Shown: one piece after another, positions 8,871-16,670 of the stretch
How the letters are laid out: every line of letters begins with the position of its first letter
Numbering within the stretch: position 1 is the first letter of the stretch
Assembly: GCA_012960755.1 (NCBI GenBank)
Contig: DUAT01000065.1
Span: forward strand, 1-29,009
Length of the DNA: 29,009 nt
Reading direction: 5' to 3'
Origin: Gammaproteobacteria bacterium
GTDB lineage: Bacteria > Pseudomonadota > Gammaproteobacteria > Pseudomonadales > Azotimanducaceae_A
Notes under the pieces: generated by a model
The model's database searches: none
Told to the model about the DNA's origin: nothing
The model's input: only the letters and a program-made list of their open reading frames with translations
Translations under genes and position numbers: made by a program

Positions 8871-9816
8871 TAGGTTAATTTAGCAACGCCCGCAAAGAGC
8901 AGCACTCCACTTTTTACGGGCAATGATTAGTTTTCCATCACCGGTCGCGTATTGTCTTATTTGCTGACTAAGTCGAATCTTTCTAATACTAGAGCTGAGA
9001 CTGCTGACTCTTAGCAACGAGCTAATTTAATAACCCAATTAAACCCTACTCTGGCGTTGTAGCTGAAATCAAAATTATTATCGATATCATGATATACATC
9101 ACAGACATGACCAACAGTGGAGTCCCACCCACAATTTCTATTTCACCCAGGTAGTTCAATTTGCCTGATATGTTAAATTTACCGGATCGAATGGTAGGAT
9201 TGATTTGGTTACTCTGTGCGGCACCAAGGACCCCGTCTAAAAGATGCAGCACAAAAAGCCAATAGGGCCTAAGTATTTCAATTTCATATGTGTGTCCTCT
9301 CGAAATAATCTGGCAACGTGCGAGTCTCAAAACGCGCGAGGTCTCAAAATGAAGAGCTATTCGTCGGTCATCTCTCTGATTTTTTTAATAACTATCGAAA
9401 CCCATCCTCAGTATCCCGTCCAAGAAGCGATTCTGAGTCCAGATTCCGTCATGAAGCCAAGCACATTTCACGACTAACGATATGTTGCATTTGCCGTTCT
9501 TGTCATCCTGGCTTTCTCTTCTCTTCTCTTCTCTTCTCTTCTATAAGAGCAATGATTGCGCCAACAATGTAAAAACATACAAATCAACTACATACGAATT
9601 CCCTACATTGAAAAGAACGTTAAAAAGTATCAAAACGCGAAGCATTTGGAGAAGCTGGTTGCAACTATGACTGAAGGCCGACAATGGTGACTCTGCCCGA
9701 GCAGGGCAAAGGCATCGTGATACTCACTCACCACCGATCAGACCTGCGACAGCAATCCAATCATGAAACATGCTCGGACAAACAAGCCAAATCACCCCTG
9801 CCCCACCTTTAAATCT
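8871..9816. other. Gene-poor region with weak open frames and a pentanucleotide repeat
   Basis: AT-rich DNA without a confident gene. A minus-strand frame at 9046-9330 (94 codons) ends in a hydrophobic segment (LLVMSVMYIMISIIILIS) but has no recognised family and no good ribosome site. Several overlapping plus-strand frames at 9244-9670 are short and mutually exclusive. The CTCTT repeat at 9516-9540 lies inside two of them. A small hairpin (TGCCC-GAGCA-GGGCA) lies near 9697-9711. Confidence 0.35.
9516..9540 (+). repeat. CTCTT pentanucleotide microsatellite, five copies
   Basis: Five perfect tandem CTCTT units. Because the unit is five bases, adding or losing one unit changes the reading frame of anything translated across it. 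In the frame starting at ATG 9482 it encodes the hydrophobic stretch SLLFSSLLF directly after MLHLPFLSSWL, which reads like the core of a signal peptide. That frame ends at 9670 (62 codons). The other two frames end at 9572 and near 9547, so no long downstream gene is restored in any register. Confidence 0.85.
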
Positions 9817-9888
9817 TGTCCCTCGCAAATAATGATCCGAAGAAAATTCAAGCAGCTTCACGCCATTCGTATCGATGGTGAAGTCCAC
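9817..9888 (-). repeat. 72-bp dispersed repeat, inverted copy A
   Basis: The reverse complement of this segment aligns without gaps to 15165-15236, with 66 of 72 positions identical by eye. Both copies keep an open frame (FTIDxNGVKLLEFSxDHYLR). Of the six differences three are synonymous, so the repeat is probably a piece of a coding sequence rather than a non-coding element. In this copy the frame runs on to a stop at 9724. The repeat ends about ten bases from the start of the CoA-transferase fragment at 9899. The protein family is not recognised. Confidence 0.85.
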
Positions 9889-9898
9889 TCTGGTAAAG

Positions 9899-10593
9899 TC
9901 GATGGTGGCTGACAAAATCGCAGCGACGGCAAATGCTCAGGCAATCACCGCAGCGCTTGTCCAACGGGGAAGAACAGGCGAGGGAATGTATATCGAAACC
10001 AGCATGCTGGAATCCAACATTGCCTTCAACTGGCCAGATATTATGATGCACTGTACGCTGCTGGATGAAGATGCAACACATCTCCCCAATCTTCTCGCCA
10101 GTTACCGTTTGTATCAATGTGCCGACGGTCACGTCAGTATGGCAGTCGGCAATGATGTTCAATGGCAATCATTCTGTTCAGCTTTCGATCTGCAAGATCT
10201 GAAGTCAGACCCCCGCTACCTGACGGCAGCAGTACGCGCATTACGCATGTCAGAATTTTTAGTCTGCTCGCTTCAAGCCTGATCGGCTTCAATGTGGCAG
10301 AAGTTGTAAACAAGCTTCGTTCAGCAGACGTGCCAGTGGCGCCTGTGTTATCCCCCGAGATGGTTCGTGACACTGAACAGGTTGCGGCCACTGAATTGAT
10401 CAGAAAGGTTGCGCACCCTGATATGGGGGAATTCCTCCAACCCCGTGCCGGAACCAATATTTTTGGCGTTGATCTTAAATTGACACCAGCACCGGCCCAT
10501 GGAGAACATTCCAAAGAGATCCTGAAGGCGCTGGGGCACTCGACTGGAGAGATTAACCGTTTGGTCCAAAGCGGTATCGTAATTTGTCGCTAA
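9899..10593 (+). pseudogene. Truncated, frameshifted class III CoA-transferase (CaiB/BaiF) fragment
   Basis: The fragment begins at MVADKIAATANAQAITAAL, which aligns with the region around the catalytic Asp of class III CoA-transferases. It therefore lacks roughly the first 165 residues. It continues with RTGEGMYIETSMLES and the middle domain down to DPRYLTAA, then shifts frame near 10235-10250. The C-terminal part (FNVAEVVNKLRSADVPVAPV, then the TNIFGVDLKLTP region) reads in another frame to a TAA at 10593. It is a different paralogue from the intact CoA-transferase at 16671-17873. Its 5' edge abuts the inverted 72-bp repeat, which suggests the break occurred there. Confidence 0.85.
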
Positions 10594-10679
10594 TTGTATA
10601 CTGGCAGGTGTTGCCGATCACTAACAGATGTGGATTGTTCACGTCTGGCCTCAGAGGTGCATGCAGAGAGCTTTCAGGC

Positions 10680-11176
10680 TTAGAAGTCCGGATCACGCTG
10701 AAACGCCGGCCAGTTCCTGATCAGCACAACAACAGCTGGTTCGAGATAAGTGAAGTCCGTATAAACAACTCGACTCTCGTCAGTTGCCACGTCGTACAGA
10801 TCGGACCCGAGGCCCGGAGGACTTCCCAGCTTAAGGATGAGCCTGGGCTCACCGGCAAAGGAGATACCATTTTTCTCGACTACCGCCTGACGCATCAGGC
10901 GATCATATGATATGAAATACAAGGCAGCACCGTCTGCCGACCACTTTGGCCAGATGCCATTGGCGACTTCAAGGCGTAATCTCTGCCCACCCTCAGGCGG
11001 AAAGGCTTCCACGTAATTCTGAGATCCACCTGCAGCCATCTCTACCCAGGCCAGCCATTTACCATTGGGAGAGATATGCGCCATTCCCTCAGCTTTCTTG
11101 CCAGCGATTAGGACGTTCTCCTCACCGTTATTCAATCTATAGTAAAGGTCACCCGCTGTGAGTTCATTGACGGGGT
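10680..11176 (-). pseudogene. C-terminal fragment of a PD40/TolB-type beta-propeller protein
   Basis: About 165 codons with repeated propeller blades: HISPNGKWLAWVEM, then YVEAFPPEGGQRLRL, then IWPKWSADGAALYFIS, ending in the usual final strand (VVVLIRNWPAF). This order is typical of the C-terminal propeller of bacterial Ser/Thr kinases, TIR or cyclase sensors and secreted TolB-like proteins. There is no start codon with a ribosome site. Upstream the frame runs straight into the TIR fragment, which ends in a stop at 11177-11179. Whether TIR and propeller once formed one protein cannot be decided from the sequence. Confidence 0.75.
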
Positions 11177-11335
11177 TCAATAGGATTCCATATCAACATC
11201 ATTAATACGCACCGGCACCAGAATGTTGCGCTGCAAACCCTCGTTGGCCTCATTCTTGACCCATTCTGACCCTATCGAACTGACCACCACGACACATCTG
11301 GCATTATTTAGGGCGACTTCAATGGCAGATGGCAG
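11177..11335 (-). pseudogene. TIR-domain fragment
   Basis: On the minus strand about 50 codons read as the middle of a bacterial TIR domain: AIEVALNNARCVVVV, then GSEWVKNEANEGL, then NILVPVRINDV. These match the conserved order in which a helix is followed by a CVVVVWS-type strand, a WVKxEAxxG segment and an LVPVxI strand. A stop (TGA, plus-strand 11177-11179) follows shortly. Both the N-terminal box and the rest of the protein are absent. TIR domains of this kind occur in signalling and NAD-cleaving defence proteins. The 5' edge overlaps the start of the VgrG fragment, which runs the other way. Confidence 0.72.
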
Positions 11336-11640
11336 GTACACAAGGGAATCGTTTCATTGCTGTAACTACTCCGTTCGGGGAAGACGAACTGCTCTTCCGT
11401 CGTATGACTGTGAATGAGTCTCTGGGTCGTTTGTTAGAGGTTCATCTCGAGTTGCTTTGCACTCACGAAGATATAGACCTGGAGAAAGTCGTCGGTGAGA
11501 ATTTTACCGTGAGGATGTAAATACAGGATGGCAGTGATCGTTATTTCAATGGTTTCTGCAGTGAATTCGCCCAAACGGGACGGCTCGGCGGCTATGCCAC
11601 CTATCAGGCCGTATTGCGGCCCTGGTTGTGGTTCCTGACT
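11329..11640 (+). pseudogene. vgrG: N-terminal fragment of a type VI secretion VgrG spike protein
   Basis: Starts at ATG 11329 with MAGTQGNRFIAVTTPFGED, followed by LLFRRMTVNESLGRLLEVHL and EDIDLEKVVGENFTVRM, the standard N-terminal order of VgrG (TssI). A TAA stop at 11518-11520 interrupts the frame. The same frame then continues as DGSDRYFNGFCSEFAQ, GYATYQAVLRPWLWFLT, which is also VgrG. The break is therefore a nonsense mutation, not the gene's end. After LRPWLWFLT the sequence switches abruptly to an S4-domain protein. No other type VI secretion gene is in the window, so this is a stray piece of a lost locus. Confidence 0.83.
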
Positions 11641-11748
11641 AGTGATGGCCAGGTCCTGGTTAACGGTGAGGTTGAAACCAGAAAACGAAAAAAAATAGTG
11701 TCTGGAGACATGGTCGAATTTATGGACCAGAAACTCAGGATATTGCTT
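11641..11748 (+). pseudogene. S4-type RNA-binding domain fragment (YbcJ-like)
   Basis: Directly after the VgrG fragment, and in the same frame, the translation reads SDGQVLVNGEVETRKRKKIV and then SGDMVEF. This is the conserved core of small S4-domain proteins such as YbcJ/YaaA. Only about 35 codons remain before the sequence changes to the alcohol-dehydrogenase fragment. The N-terminal part is missing. Confidence 0.65.
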
Positions 11749-11750
11749 AA

Positions 11751-12017
11751 GTCAAAGTTGGCGGCAACATCATTCTCATCGGTGTGTTGTCAGGGTTTTC
11801 AATGGAGATTCCCATCGGCGTAATTTTTGGCAGCAACATCCATATGACAGGTATTTCTGTCGGCAGCAGAGCGATGATGGACGATATGATTGCTGCCATG
11901 TCTGCAAAAGAAATGAAACCCGTGATTGATCGCACATTTGGATTTGACGACGCGAGAGAAGCCTTCCGTACCATGCAGGCAGCCACTCATTTCGGGAAAA
12001 TCTGTATTGAGTTCTAG
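11751..12017 (+). pseudogene. C-terminal fragment of a zinc-type alcohol dehydrogenase (MDR family)
   Basis: About 88 codons ending at TAG 12015-12017. The order VGGNIILIGVLSGF, then IHMTGISVGSRAMMDDMIAA, then KPVIDRTFGFDDAREAFRTM and HFGKICI matches the last part of medium-chain dehydrogenase/reductase proteins: the end of the Rossmann domain and the C-terminal catalytic-domain strand. The nucleotide-binding GxGxxG and zinc sites are absent. It begins a few bases after the S4 fragment, in a different frame. Confidence 0.8.
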
Positions 12018-12043
12018 CCCCGTTTACATTGCTTATTGTTTCC

Positions 12044-12284
12044 CTAAAACTCCTCTGCTTGTGTTGTAAATCCTGTATCGCCCGCGTCATCATACTCTTC
12101 CGGCTCTTCTGGTTCGATCTCTGCCAGTTGTTCCAGGAGGTTGATTCTGGGCATGATCGTCATCATGAATCGACAAATGTCCGCCATATTCCTGTTCTGC
12201 CAGCATCTGTACCGGGAAGCGGAACGGCCCGTTGATTACCCCTTCGTTCTCTTCTATGGCTGTGTCGAATGTGGCTTGAGTCAT
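12044..12284 (-). pseudogene. Fragment(s) of an unrecognised protein
   Basis: Two adjoining minus-strand pieces. One starts at ATG 12284 and reads FDTAIEENEGVINGPFRFP, then MLAEQEYGGHLSIHDDD, which looks like the N-terminus of a real protein, before degenerating near 12160. The other, in a different frame (12154 down to a TAG at 12044-12046), is a 36-codon acidic tail, LLEQLAEIEPEEPEEYDDAG. They may be the two ends of one internally deleted gene or pieces of two genes. No family could be named with confidence. Confidence 0.4.
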
Positions 12285-12399
12285 GATATAAATCCATATG
12301 GTGGTATTGATTGCGTCATGATAATGAGATATTGCCTGCAGGATATCAACACCCGGTTAAGTATCGGCACCGCTAAGTTTGATATTGTATAGATATCTT

Positions 12400-14112
12400 T
12401 TAAAAAGTAGTCCGACGTAATATTTTCCCCGGCCTTTCACCGGTATGTTTGTCGTTCTCCAAAATAACTTCGCCATTACAAATGGTAGCGCGAAATCCGC
12501 AGCCTGGCTGGGTAAACCGGCCTGCATTGTTGGGAAAGTCATAAACAAATTCAGGATGGAGCTGACCGACCTTTGCGTAATCGATAACGTTGATGTCTGC
12601 CCGCATGCCAACTTCGAGCTTACCGCGGTCTTTGATACCTATCACCCGCGCAGGCTCGGAGGTCATCCTGCGGATACCTTCTGCTAAACTGTAAACACCT
12701 GTGTCCCGTGTCCAATATGCCAGGACGTGAGTTGCCCAGGTCGCGTCCATCACCTGTCCGACGTGGGCACCGGCATCACCAAGCCCGGGAAGACAGTATT
12801 CGCTGCGCATCCAATCAGTCAACGCACCCAGATTGCCGTTGAATACCCGAAGCACAAAGATGGCTTTGCCATCCATTTCCTTTGAAATTCTCAGGTAAGC
12901 CTCAACCACATGTTCACCCGAAGCCTGCGCCTGATCATAGAGGCAAGCTTCCGGTTCGGCACTCCAATCAGGGTGATCGCCATCACCGAGCCAGAACATG
13001 GACTTCGCTCGATTCAGAACACCGCCCTGGCGCATCCCGTTATTGACAGCCTCTATGCCTTCAACCCGCAATTGCTCGTAAGTTGCAGGATTTTTAAGTG
13101 CGACTACCCGGTCCGAGAAGCTTAGTTTACGCAATGCTTTCCAGGCAGGCGTATGACAAGGCAATTCATTGCAAAAACCGGTCAGGAAACCAGAACCTCT
13201 TGGAATGCAACCGCCAAAGACCTCGAAGCCTTCCGCAGCCAGCGCTGCGAATCTCTCATGCATTATCTTTCCATCTTCGTCGCCTGGTCGTTCTGGCCAG
13301 CCAAAAGATACTGAGGTATTGGTCAGTAGTCGATTACCACCGACAGCGGCAATTTTGCCAAGCAGCTTACAAACCTTGTCCGCGTTACCCTCAATGCCCA
13401 ACACCAGTTGCATTAAACCCCCGCCATTATCGCGAACCACCTCAGCCATTCTGCAAAGTTCTTCTTCTGAAGAGAAGGTCCCCGGTACAGCACGACCATC
13501 GGGAATCTTGTGAGTGCCAACTCTTGAAGTCGAAAAACCTACTGCACCTGCTTTCATGGCTTTATCCACCATTTCAGCCATTTTCTCGATTTCGTCTTCG
13601 GTGGCCAGTTCTTCCACCGCACGGTCACCCATCACGTAATATCGAACAGCACAATGCCCCACCAGGCCCGTAACATTAATTGCCGGTTTGCTACGCTCAA
13701 TCGAATCAAGGTAGTCACCATACTGGTCCCAGTCCCAGCGCAAGCCCGACATAATGGCGTGACTCGGGATATCCTCGACCGTCTCCATCATGCCTGCCAA
13801 CAATTCTCGATGTTCCGGTCTACAAGGTGCAAATGTGACGCCGCAATTACCCAGCAAGACTGTCGTCACACCATGTTGACTGGAGGGTGTTACCATGGGA
13901 TCCCAGGCGATTTGAGCATCAAGGTGCGTATGGGCATCAACAAAACCGGGAGTAACAAGATAGCCAACCGCATTAATTTCTTTTTTCCCGGCCCCATCAA
14001 TCTTGCCAATCCGGGTGATACGATCACCATCAATCGCGACATCACCGATATAGGGTTGGGCTCCCGTGCCATCGACAATATTGCCACCTCTGATGACTAG
14101 ATCATGACTCAT
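12400..14112 (-). CDS. Amidohydrolase of the N-acyl-D-amino-acid deacylase family
   Basis: A 570-residue cytosolic metal-dependent amidohydrolase. The metal-site motif VTPGFVDAHTHLDAQ (H61, H63) follows the N-terminal beta-sandwich strand DLVIRGGNIVDGTG. Cys90 in GNCGVTFAPC is at the position of the metal-bridging cysteine of D-aminoacylases. The late Asp of the superfamily is D446 in GLGDAGAHVG, and the C-terminal sandwich returns with RGKLEVGMRADINVID. Such enzymes hydrolyse N-acyl-D-amino acids or related amides and carbamates, but the substrate cannot be read from the sequence. ATG 14112 is preceded by AGGAG about eight bases upstream, which supports this start. It is divergent from the DUF3365 gene. 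No downstream partner exists on its strand, only the remnant at 12044-12284. Confidence 0.92.
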   Translation of the reverse strand: MSHDLVIRGGNIVDGTGAQPYIGDVAIDGDRITRIGKIDGAGKKEINAVGYLVTPGFVDAHTHLDAQIAWDPMVTPSSQHGVTTVLLGNCGVTFAPCRPEHRELLAGMMETVEDIPSHAIMSGLRWDWDQYGDYLDSIERSKPAINVTGLVGHCAVRYYVMGDRAVEELATEDEIEKMAEMVDKAMKAGAVGFSTSRVGTHKIPDGRAVPGTFSSEEELCRMAEVVRDNGGGLMQLVLGIEGNADKVCKLLGKIAAVGGNRLLTNTSVSFGWPERPGDEDGKIMHERFAALAAEGFEVFGGCIPRGSGFLTGFCNELPCHTPAWKALRKLSFSDRVVALKNPATYEQLRVEGIEAVNNGMRQGGVLNRAKSMFWLGDGDHPDWSAEPEACLYDQAQASGEHVVEAYLRISKEMDGKAIFVLRVFNGNLGALTDWMRSEYCLPGLGDAGAHVGQVMDATWATHVLAYWTRDTGVYSLAEGIRRMTSEPARVIGIKDRGKLEVGMRADINVIDYAKVGQLHPEFVYDFPNNAGRFTQPGCGFRATICNGEVILENDKHTGERPGKILRRTTF

Positions 14113-14227
14113 TTAACGACTCCTGCCTGGTGGCTCACCATGCTTTTAAGAAAGGATTCGAAGACGAAAAACCATACAGTCCGTCAGCAACACTACTTTA
14201 CATACTACATTAACAGGATACTGGATG

Positions 14228-14256
14228 CTGATAGCGATGTTCGCGTACCGTATAAT
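14228..14256 (+). promoter_or_regulatory. Probable sigma70-type promoter for the DUF3365 gene
   Basis: A perfect TATAAT at 14251-14256 is preceded at 17 bases by CTGATA (14228-14233), a four-of-six match to TTGACA. The predicted start of transcription near 14263 leaves a leader of about 30 bases before ATG 14294. Confidence 0.6.
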
Positions 14257-14293
14257 TATTGTTGACCAGGACTAGACCAGGGAATTGCTTGGA

Positions 14294-14887
14294 ATGAAAA
14301 AGCGAATGATCTTTTTGTTAACTCTTTTTACAACTATCGTGACTGCAATGTCACAAGCCAGAGCAGAAGTGGTTCCTGATGTGTCCCCCTACTTTCACCA
14401 GAGCAGGGAAGCAGTAAAAGTGCTTGGCACAACGTTGAAGAATAAACTGATGTTGGCAATGAAAAACTCGGGGCCTGAAGCAGCCATTGCCGTCTGCAAT
14501 ACCGAGGCATTATCGCTGACGCATCAGGTTTCTCGCGAGAAGGGGCTCACTGTAAGTCGCACCAGTCTGAAGTATCGCAATCCGGTTAATGCTCCTGGTC
14601 GCTGGGAACAGCGTGTGTTAACCCAGTTTCAGGAACGAGCAGACAAAGGGGAGTCGTTACAAGACATGGAGTTCGGCGAGCTGGTATCGAAGAATAACGA
14701 GCTGCAGTTCCGGTACATGAAAGCAATCCCGACGGGAAAACCTTGCCTGACCTGTCACGGAACTACAATCGCGACAGAGTTGAAAGATCTGATTTCTGCT
14801 ATTTATCCTGATGATGAGGCCACTGATTATCGTGCCGGTGAGCTCCGGGGAGCGTTTTCAGTCATAGTGCCAGTCAGTTCGGAATAA
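14294..14887 (+). CDS. DUF3365 (Tll0287-like) periplasmic haem protein
   Basis: A 197-residue exported protein. Residues 1 to about 24 form a signal peptide (MKKRMIFLLTLF..SQARA). The DUF3365 core follows, with AVCNTEALSLTHQVS and a c-type haem motif CLTCH (C151-H155) in the order typical of this family (GKPCLTCHG). The C-terminus has the usual LRGAFSVIVP strand. The family binds one c-haem in a PAS-like fold and is thought to sense redox state or small molecules, and it is often found alone or fused to histidine kinases. An in-frame TTG at 14285 would add three residues, but ATG 14294 fits better with the AGGGA ten bases upstream. The gene appears monocistronic and divergent from the amidohydrolase. 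Confidence 0.9.
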   Translation: MKKRMIFLLTLFTTIVTAMSQARAEVVPDVSPYFHQSREAVKVLGTTLKNKLMLAMKNSGPEAAIAVCNTEALSLTHQVSREKGLTVSRTSLKYRNPVNAPGRWEQRVLTQFQERADKGESLQDMEFGELVSKNNELQFRYMKAIPTGKPCLTCHGTTIATELKDLISAIYPDDEATDYRAGELRGAFSVIVPVSSE

Positions 14888-14958
14888 AGCCGGTTCATTT
14901 TCAGACACCGCAACATGAATCCTTAGTTCAAATAAAATAACTCTTGTCAGGATGTCAG

Positions 14959-15150
14959 TTAGTCTACCAGGCGGGTTTCAACTGCCTCCCTGGAGTAAAG
15001 AGCAGACATCTGCACATGACTTTCAGGAATCTCAAGTTTGGCAGGGTTGTACCAGGGCAGGTAGGTTTTCAGGACTTTACCCAGCAGCGAGAATAAGGCA
15101 GCCCGTTCCAGGTCTTTTTGACCTTTACTCCTTTTAACGACATTTTCTGA
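14959..15150 (-). pseudogene. C-terminal remnant of an unrecognised protein
   Basis: A minus-strand frame of about 60 codons ends at TAA (plus-strand 14959-14961). Its translation is clearly protein-like: LERAALFSLLGKVLKTYLPW, YNPAKLEIPESHVQM, SREAVETRLVD. It has no start or ribosome site. It lies between the DUF3365 gene and the 72-bp repeat, where it is probably the tail of a lost gene. The family is not recognised. Confidence 0.4.
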
Positions 15151-15164
15151 AATGGCAAGAGTAG

Positions 15165-15236
15165 GTGGGCTTCACCATAGATATGAATGGCGTAAAGCTA
15201 CTTGAATTTTCTCCGGATCATTATTTGCGAGGGACA
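15165..15236 (+). repeat. 72-bp dispersed repeat, direct copy B
   Basis: Ungapped match, 66 of 72 bases, to the reverse complement of 9817-9888. The open frame across it (FTIDMNGVKLLEFSPDHYLR) continues in frame into the PhyH gene. However, that gene has its own strong ribosome site and ATG at 15303, so the repeat is best seen as a truncated upstream coding fragment rather than the true N-terminus. The flanks of the two copies differ immediately outside the 72 bp. Confidence 0.85.
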
Positions 15237-15302
15237 GACGATATTGGCTCTCCCAACCCGAATGCGGTAGCCTCGGGGTTTTGCACGCTCGGAGGGAAGA
15301 TA

Positions 15303-16589
15303 ATGAGCCTTGATCAAATGGTGAAGGAGATGGGCCGGCAAGCATCACTGTGCCTGCCCCACCAGTGCGAATTTCTCTCAGACACCTGGCTCGAGGGAGC
15401 GCGTGAACATCTGCAGGATGCGGTTGCAGTCCGCAACGGACTGCCTGCGTTTTCGATTAGTGAACGGTTTGTGAATGCACCGGGTCACCTTCAATTTCCT
15501 GATAACGTGGTCGAGTGGTCCGTTGCGTTTGATGGCACCAAACTAAGTATTGGCCGGGAACTGTTAGCTGAGCCGGATGTATACGTCGAGGGCGAGTACC
15601 AGGCTGGTCTAATGAGCGCCCAGATAGTTGGCGGCCTGTCCAGTAAAGTGATGGCGGAAGGTTCGCGCGAAATGCGCCACCTGTTTGGGACCGAGGCGAT
15701 GAAGGTGCGGGGCAGAATATCCGACCCACAGGTGGCTGAGCTTGTGGGGCTGTTTCACGATCACATGGCCCGAATGACTGTCGAGAATCCGGACATCCAC
15801 CATCGAGCCAGGGCGCTTGGTGTAGACAGGCATGTCCGTGAAGTTGAAGAACAGGGTTACACGGTGATTGAGCACGCGATCAGCCCTGAGTTTGCCGATG
15901 AGGTCAGGCTCGCGACGCTCCGTGCGCTGCTACCTCACAATGCACATCAACTGCAATGGATGTTGTATCACGGCAGCGAATTCGAACGGCTGGTACAGAA
16001 TGCGCCACTCATGACATTAATGGATGCGTCGCTAGGTCGCGGCGCTGTCATCGCCTCCATCAGTTCTATCAGGCGAGGCCCGGGGCCTGGCAGCATTCCA
16101 CTCCACAATGACTATTCCATGGTGCCTGAGCCCTATCCTTCCTTTGCCATGACCGGGGTCGGTGTCTGGGCACTGGAAGACTGGATTGAGGCATCCGGAC
16201 CCACCTGGATCGTGCCGGGCTCACACAAGGAACGACGAGCCCCGCACAAGGGCGAAGGCATGGACCGGGGTATAGCCATCGAAATGCCGAAGGGTTCGGT
16301 CGTATACTTTACCCATGGCGTCTGGCACTGGCAGGGTGATCGAGAAGAACCGGGCGAACGGGTCACGATTCATTCGCACTTCAACCGGGGTATCCTGCGC
16401 GGCCTTGAACCCAAAAAAATTGACCCGCAAATGATCCATCGCAACCCGCCAAGACTTGGGGAAATGCTTGGTGAGGACGACTGGTTTGACAAATTGAACG
16501 CCAGCGGCAGGGATTATCTTCGTGCCGGGCATATGGCCAGGTTGCAGGCTTTTACAGACAAAAAGAAGGCGGCATTACTTGCGGAATAG
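15303..16589 (+). CDS. Phytanoyl-CoA dioxygenase (PhyH) family protein with extra N-terminal domain
   Basis: A 428-residue protein if started at ATG 15303, which has GGAGGG seven bases upstream. An in-frame start 46 codons earlier would include the 72-bp repeat and has no ribosome site. The C-terminal half is a PhyH-type Fe(II)/2-oxoglutarate oxygenase: metal ligands H268 and D270 in LHNDYS, H342 in GVWHWQGD, and a 2-oxoglutarate-binding Arg (R353) in GERVTIHSHF. Residues about 10-150 form a separate domain (WSVAFDGTKLSIG, VYVEGEYQAGLMSAQ, AMKVRGRISDPQ) whose strand pattern resembles SCP2-like lipid carriers; this is tentative. The class III CoA-transferase begins 81 bases downstream on the same strand, so the two are probably co-transcribed. 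Hydroxylation of an acyl-CoA or other lipid is the likely activity. Confidence 0.88.
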   Translation: MSLDQMVKEMGRQASLCLPHQCEFLSDTWLEGAREHLQDAVAVRNGLPAFSISERFVNAPGHLQFPDNVVEWSVAFDGTKLSIGRELLAEPDVYVEGEYQAGLMSAQIVGGLSSKVMAEGSREMRHLFGTEAMKVRGRISDPQVAELVGLFHDHMARMTVENPDIHHRARALGVDRHVREVEEQGYTVIEHAISPEFADEVRLATLRALLPHNAHQLQWMLYHGSEFERLVQNAPLMTLMDASLGRGAVIASISSIRRGPGPGSIPLHNDYSMVPEPYPSFAMTGVGVWALEDWIEASGPTWIVPGSHKERRAPHKGEGMDRGIAIEMPKGSVVYFTHGVWHWQGDREEPGERVTIHSHFNRGILRGLEPKKIDPQMIHRNPPRLGEMLGEDDWFDKLNASGRDYLRAGHMARLQAFTDKKKAALLAE

Positions 16590-16670
16590 GCCAGCCAGAA
16601 TCCTGGTGACTTAAAGTACGTGCCAGTGTTTCTCTCAAAAAAACTCAAAGGATAAACAGGGACCGCTGCT

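Noticed and set aside
9046..9330. 94-codon minus-strand frame with a hydrophobic tail
   Set aside because: No family, no convincing ribosome site and AT-rich composition; listed only within the region note.
9480..9560. CRISPR-like or other short regularly spaced array
   Set aside because: The only tandem repeat is the 5-bp CTCTT microsatellite; no spaced repeats were found anywhere in the window.
13098..14100. Several plus-strand open frames of 110-190 codons opposite the amidohydrolase
   Set aside because: They lie entirely opposite a clear, motif-bearing gene and have Arg/Pro/Ser-rich shadow composition.
15165..15302. N-terminal extension of the PhyH-like protein through the 72-bp repeat
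   Set aside because: The ATG at 15303 has a strong GGAGGG ribosome site at the right distance, while the upstream start has none and the extra codons come from a dispersed repeat.
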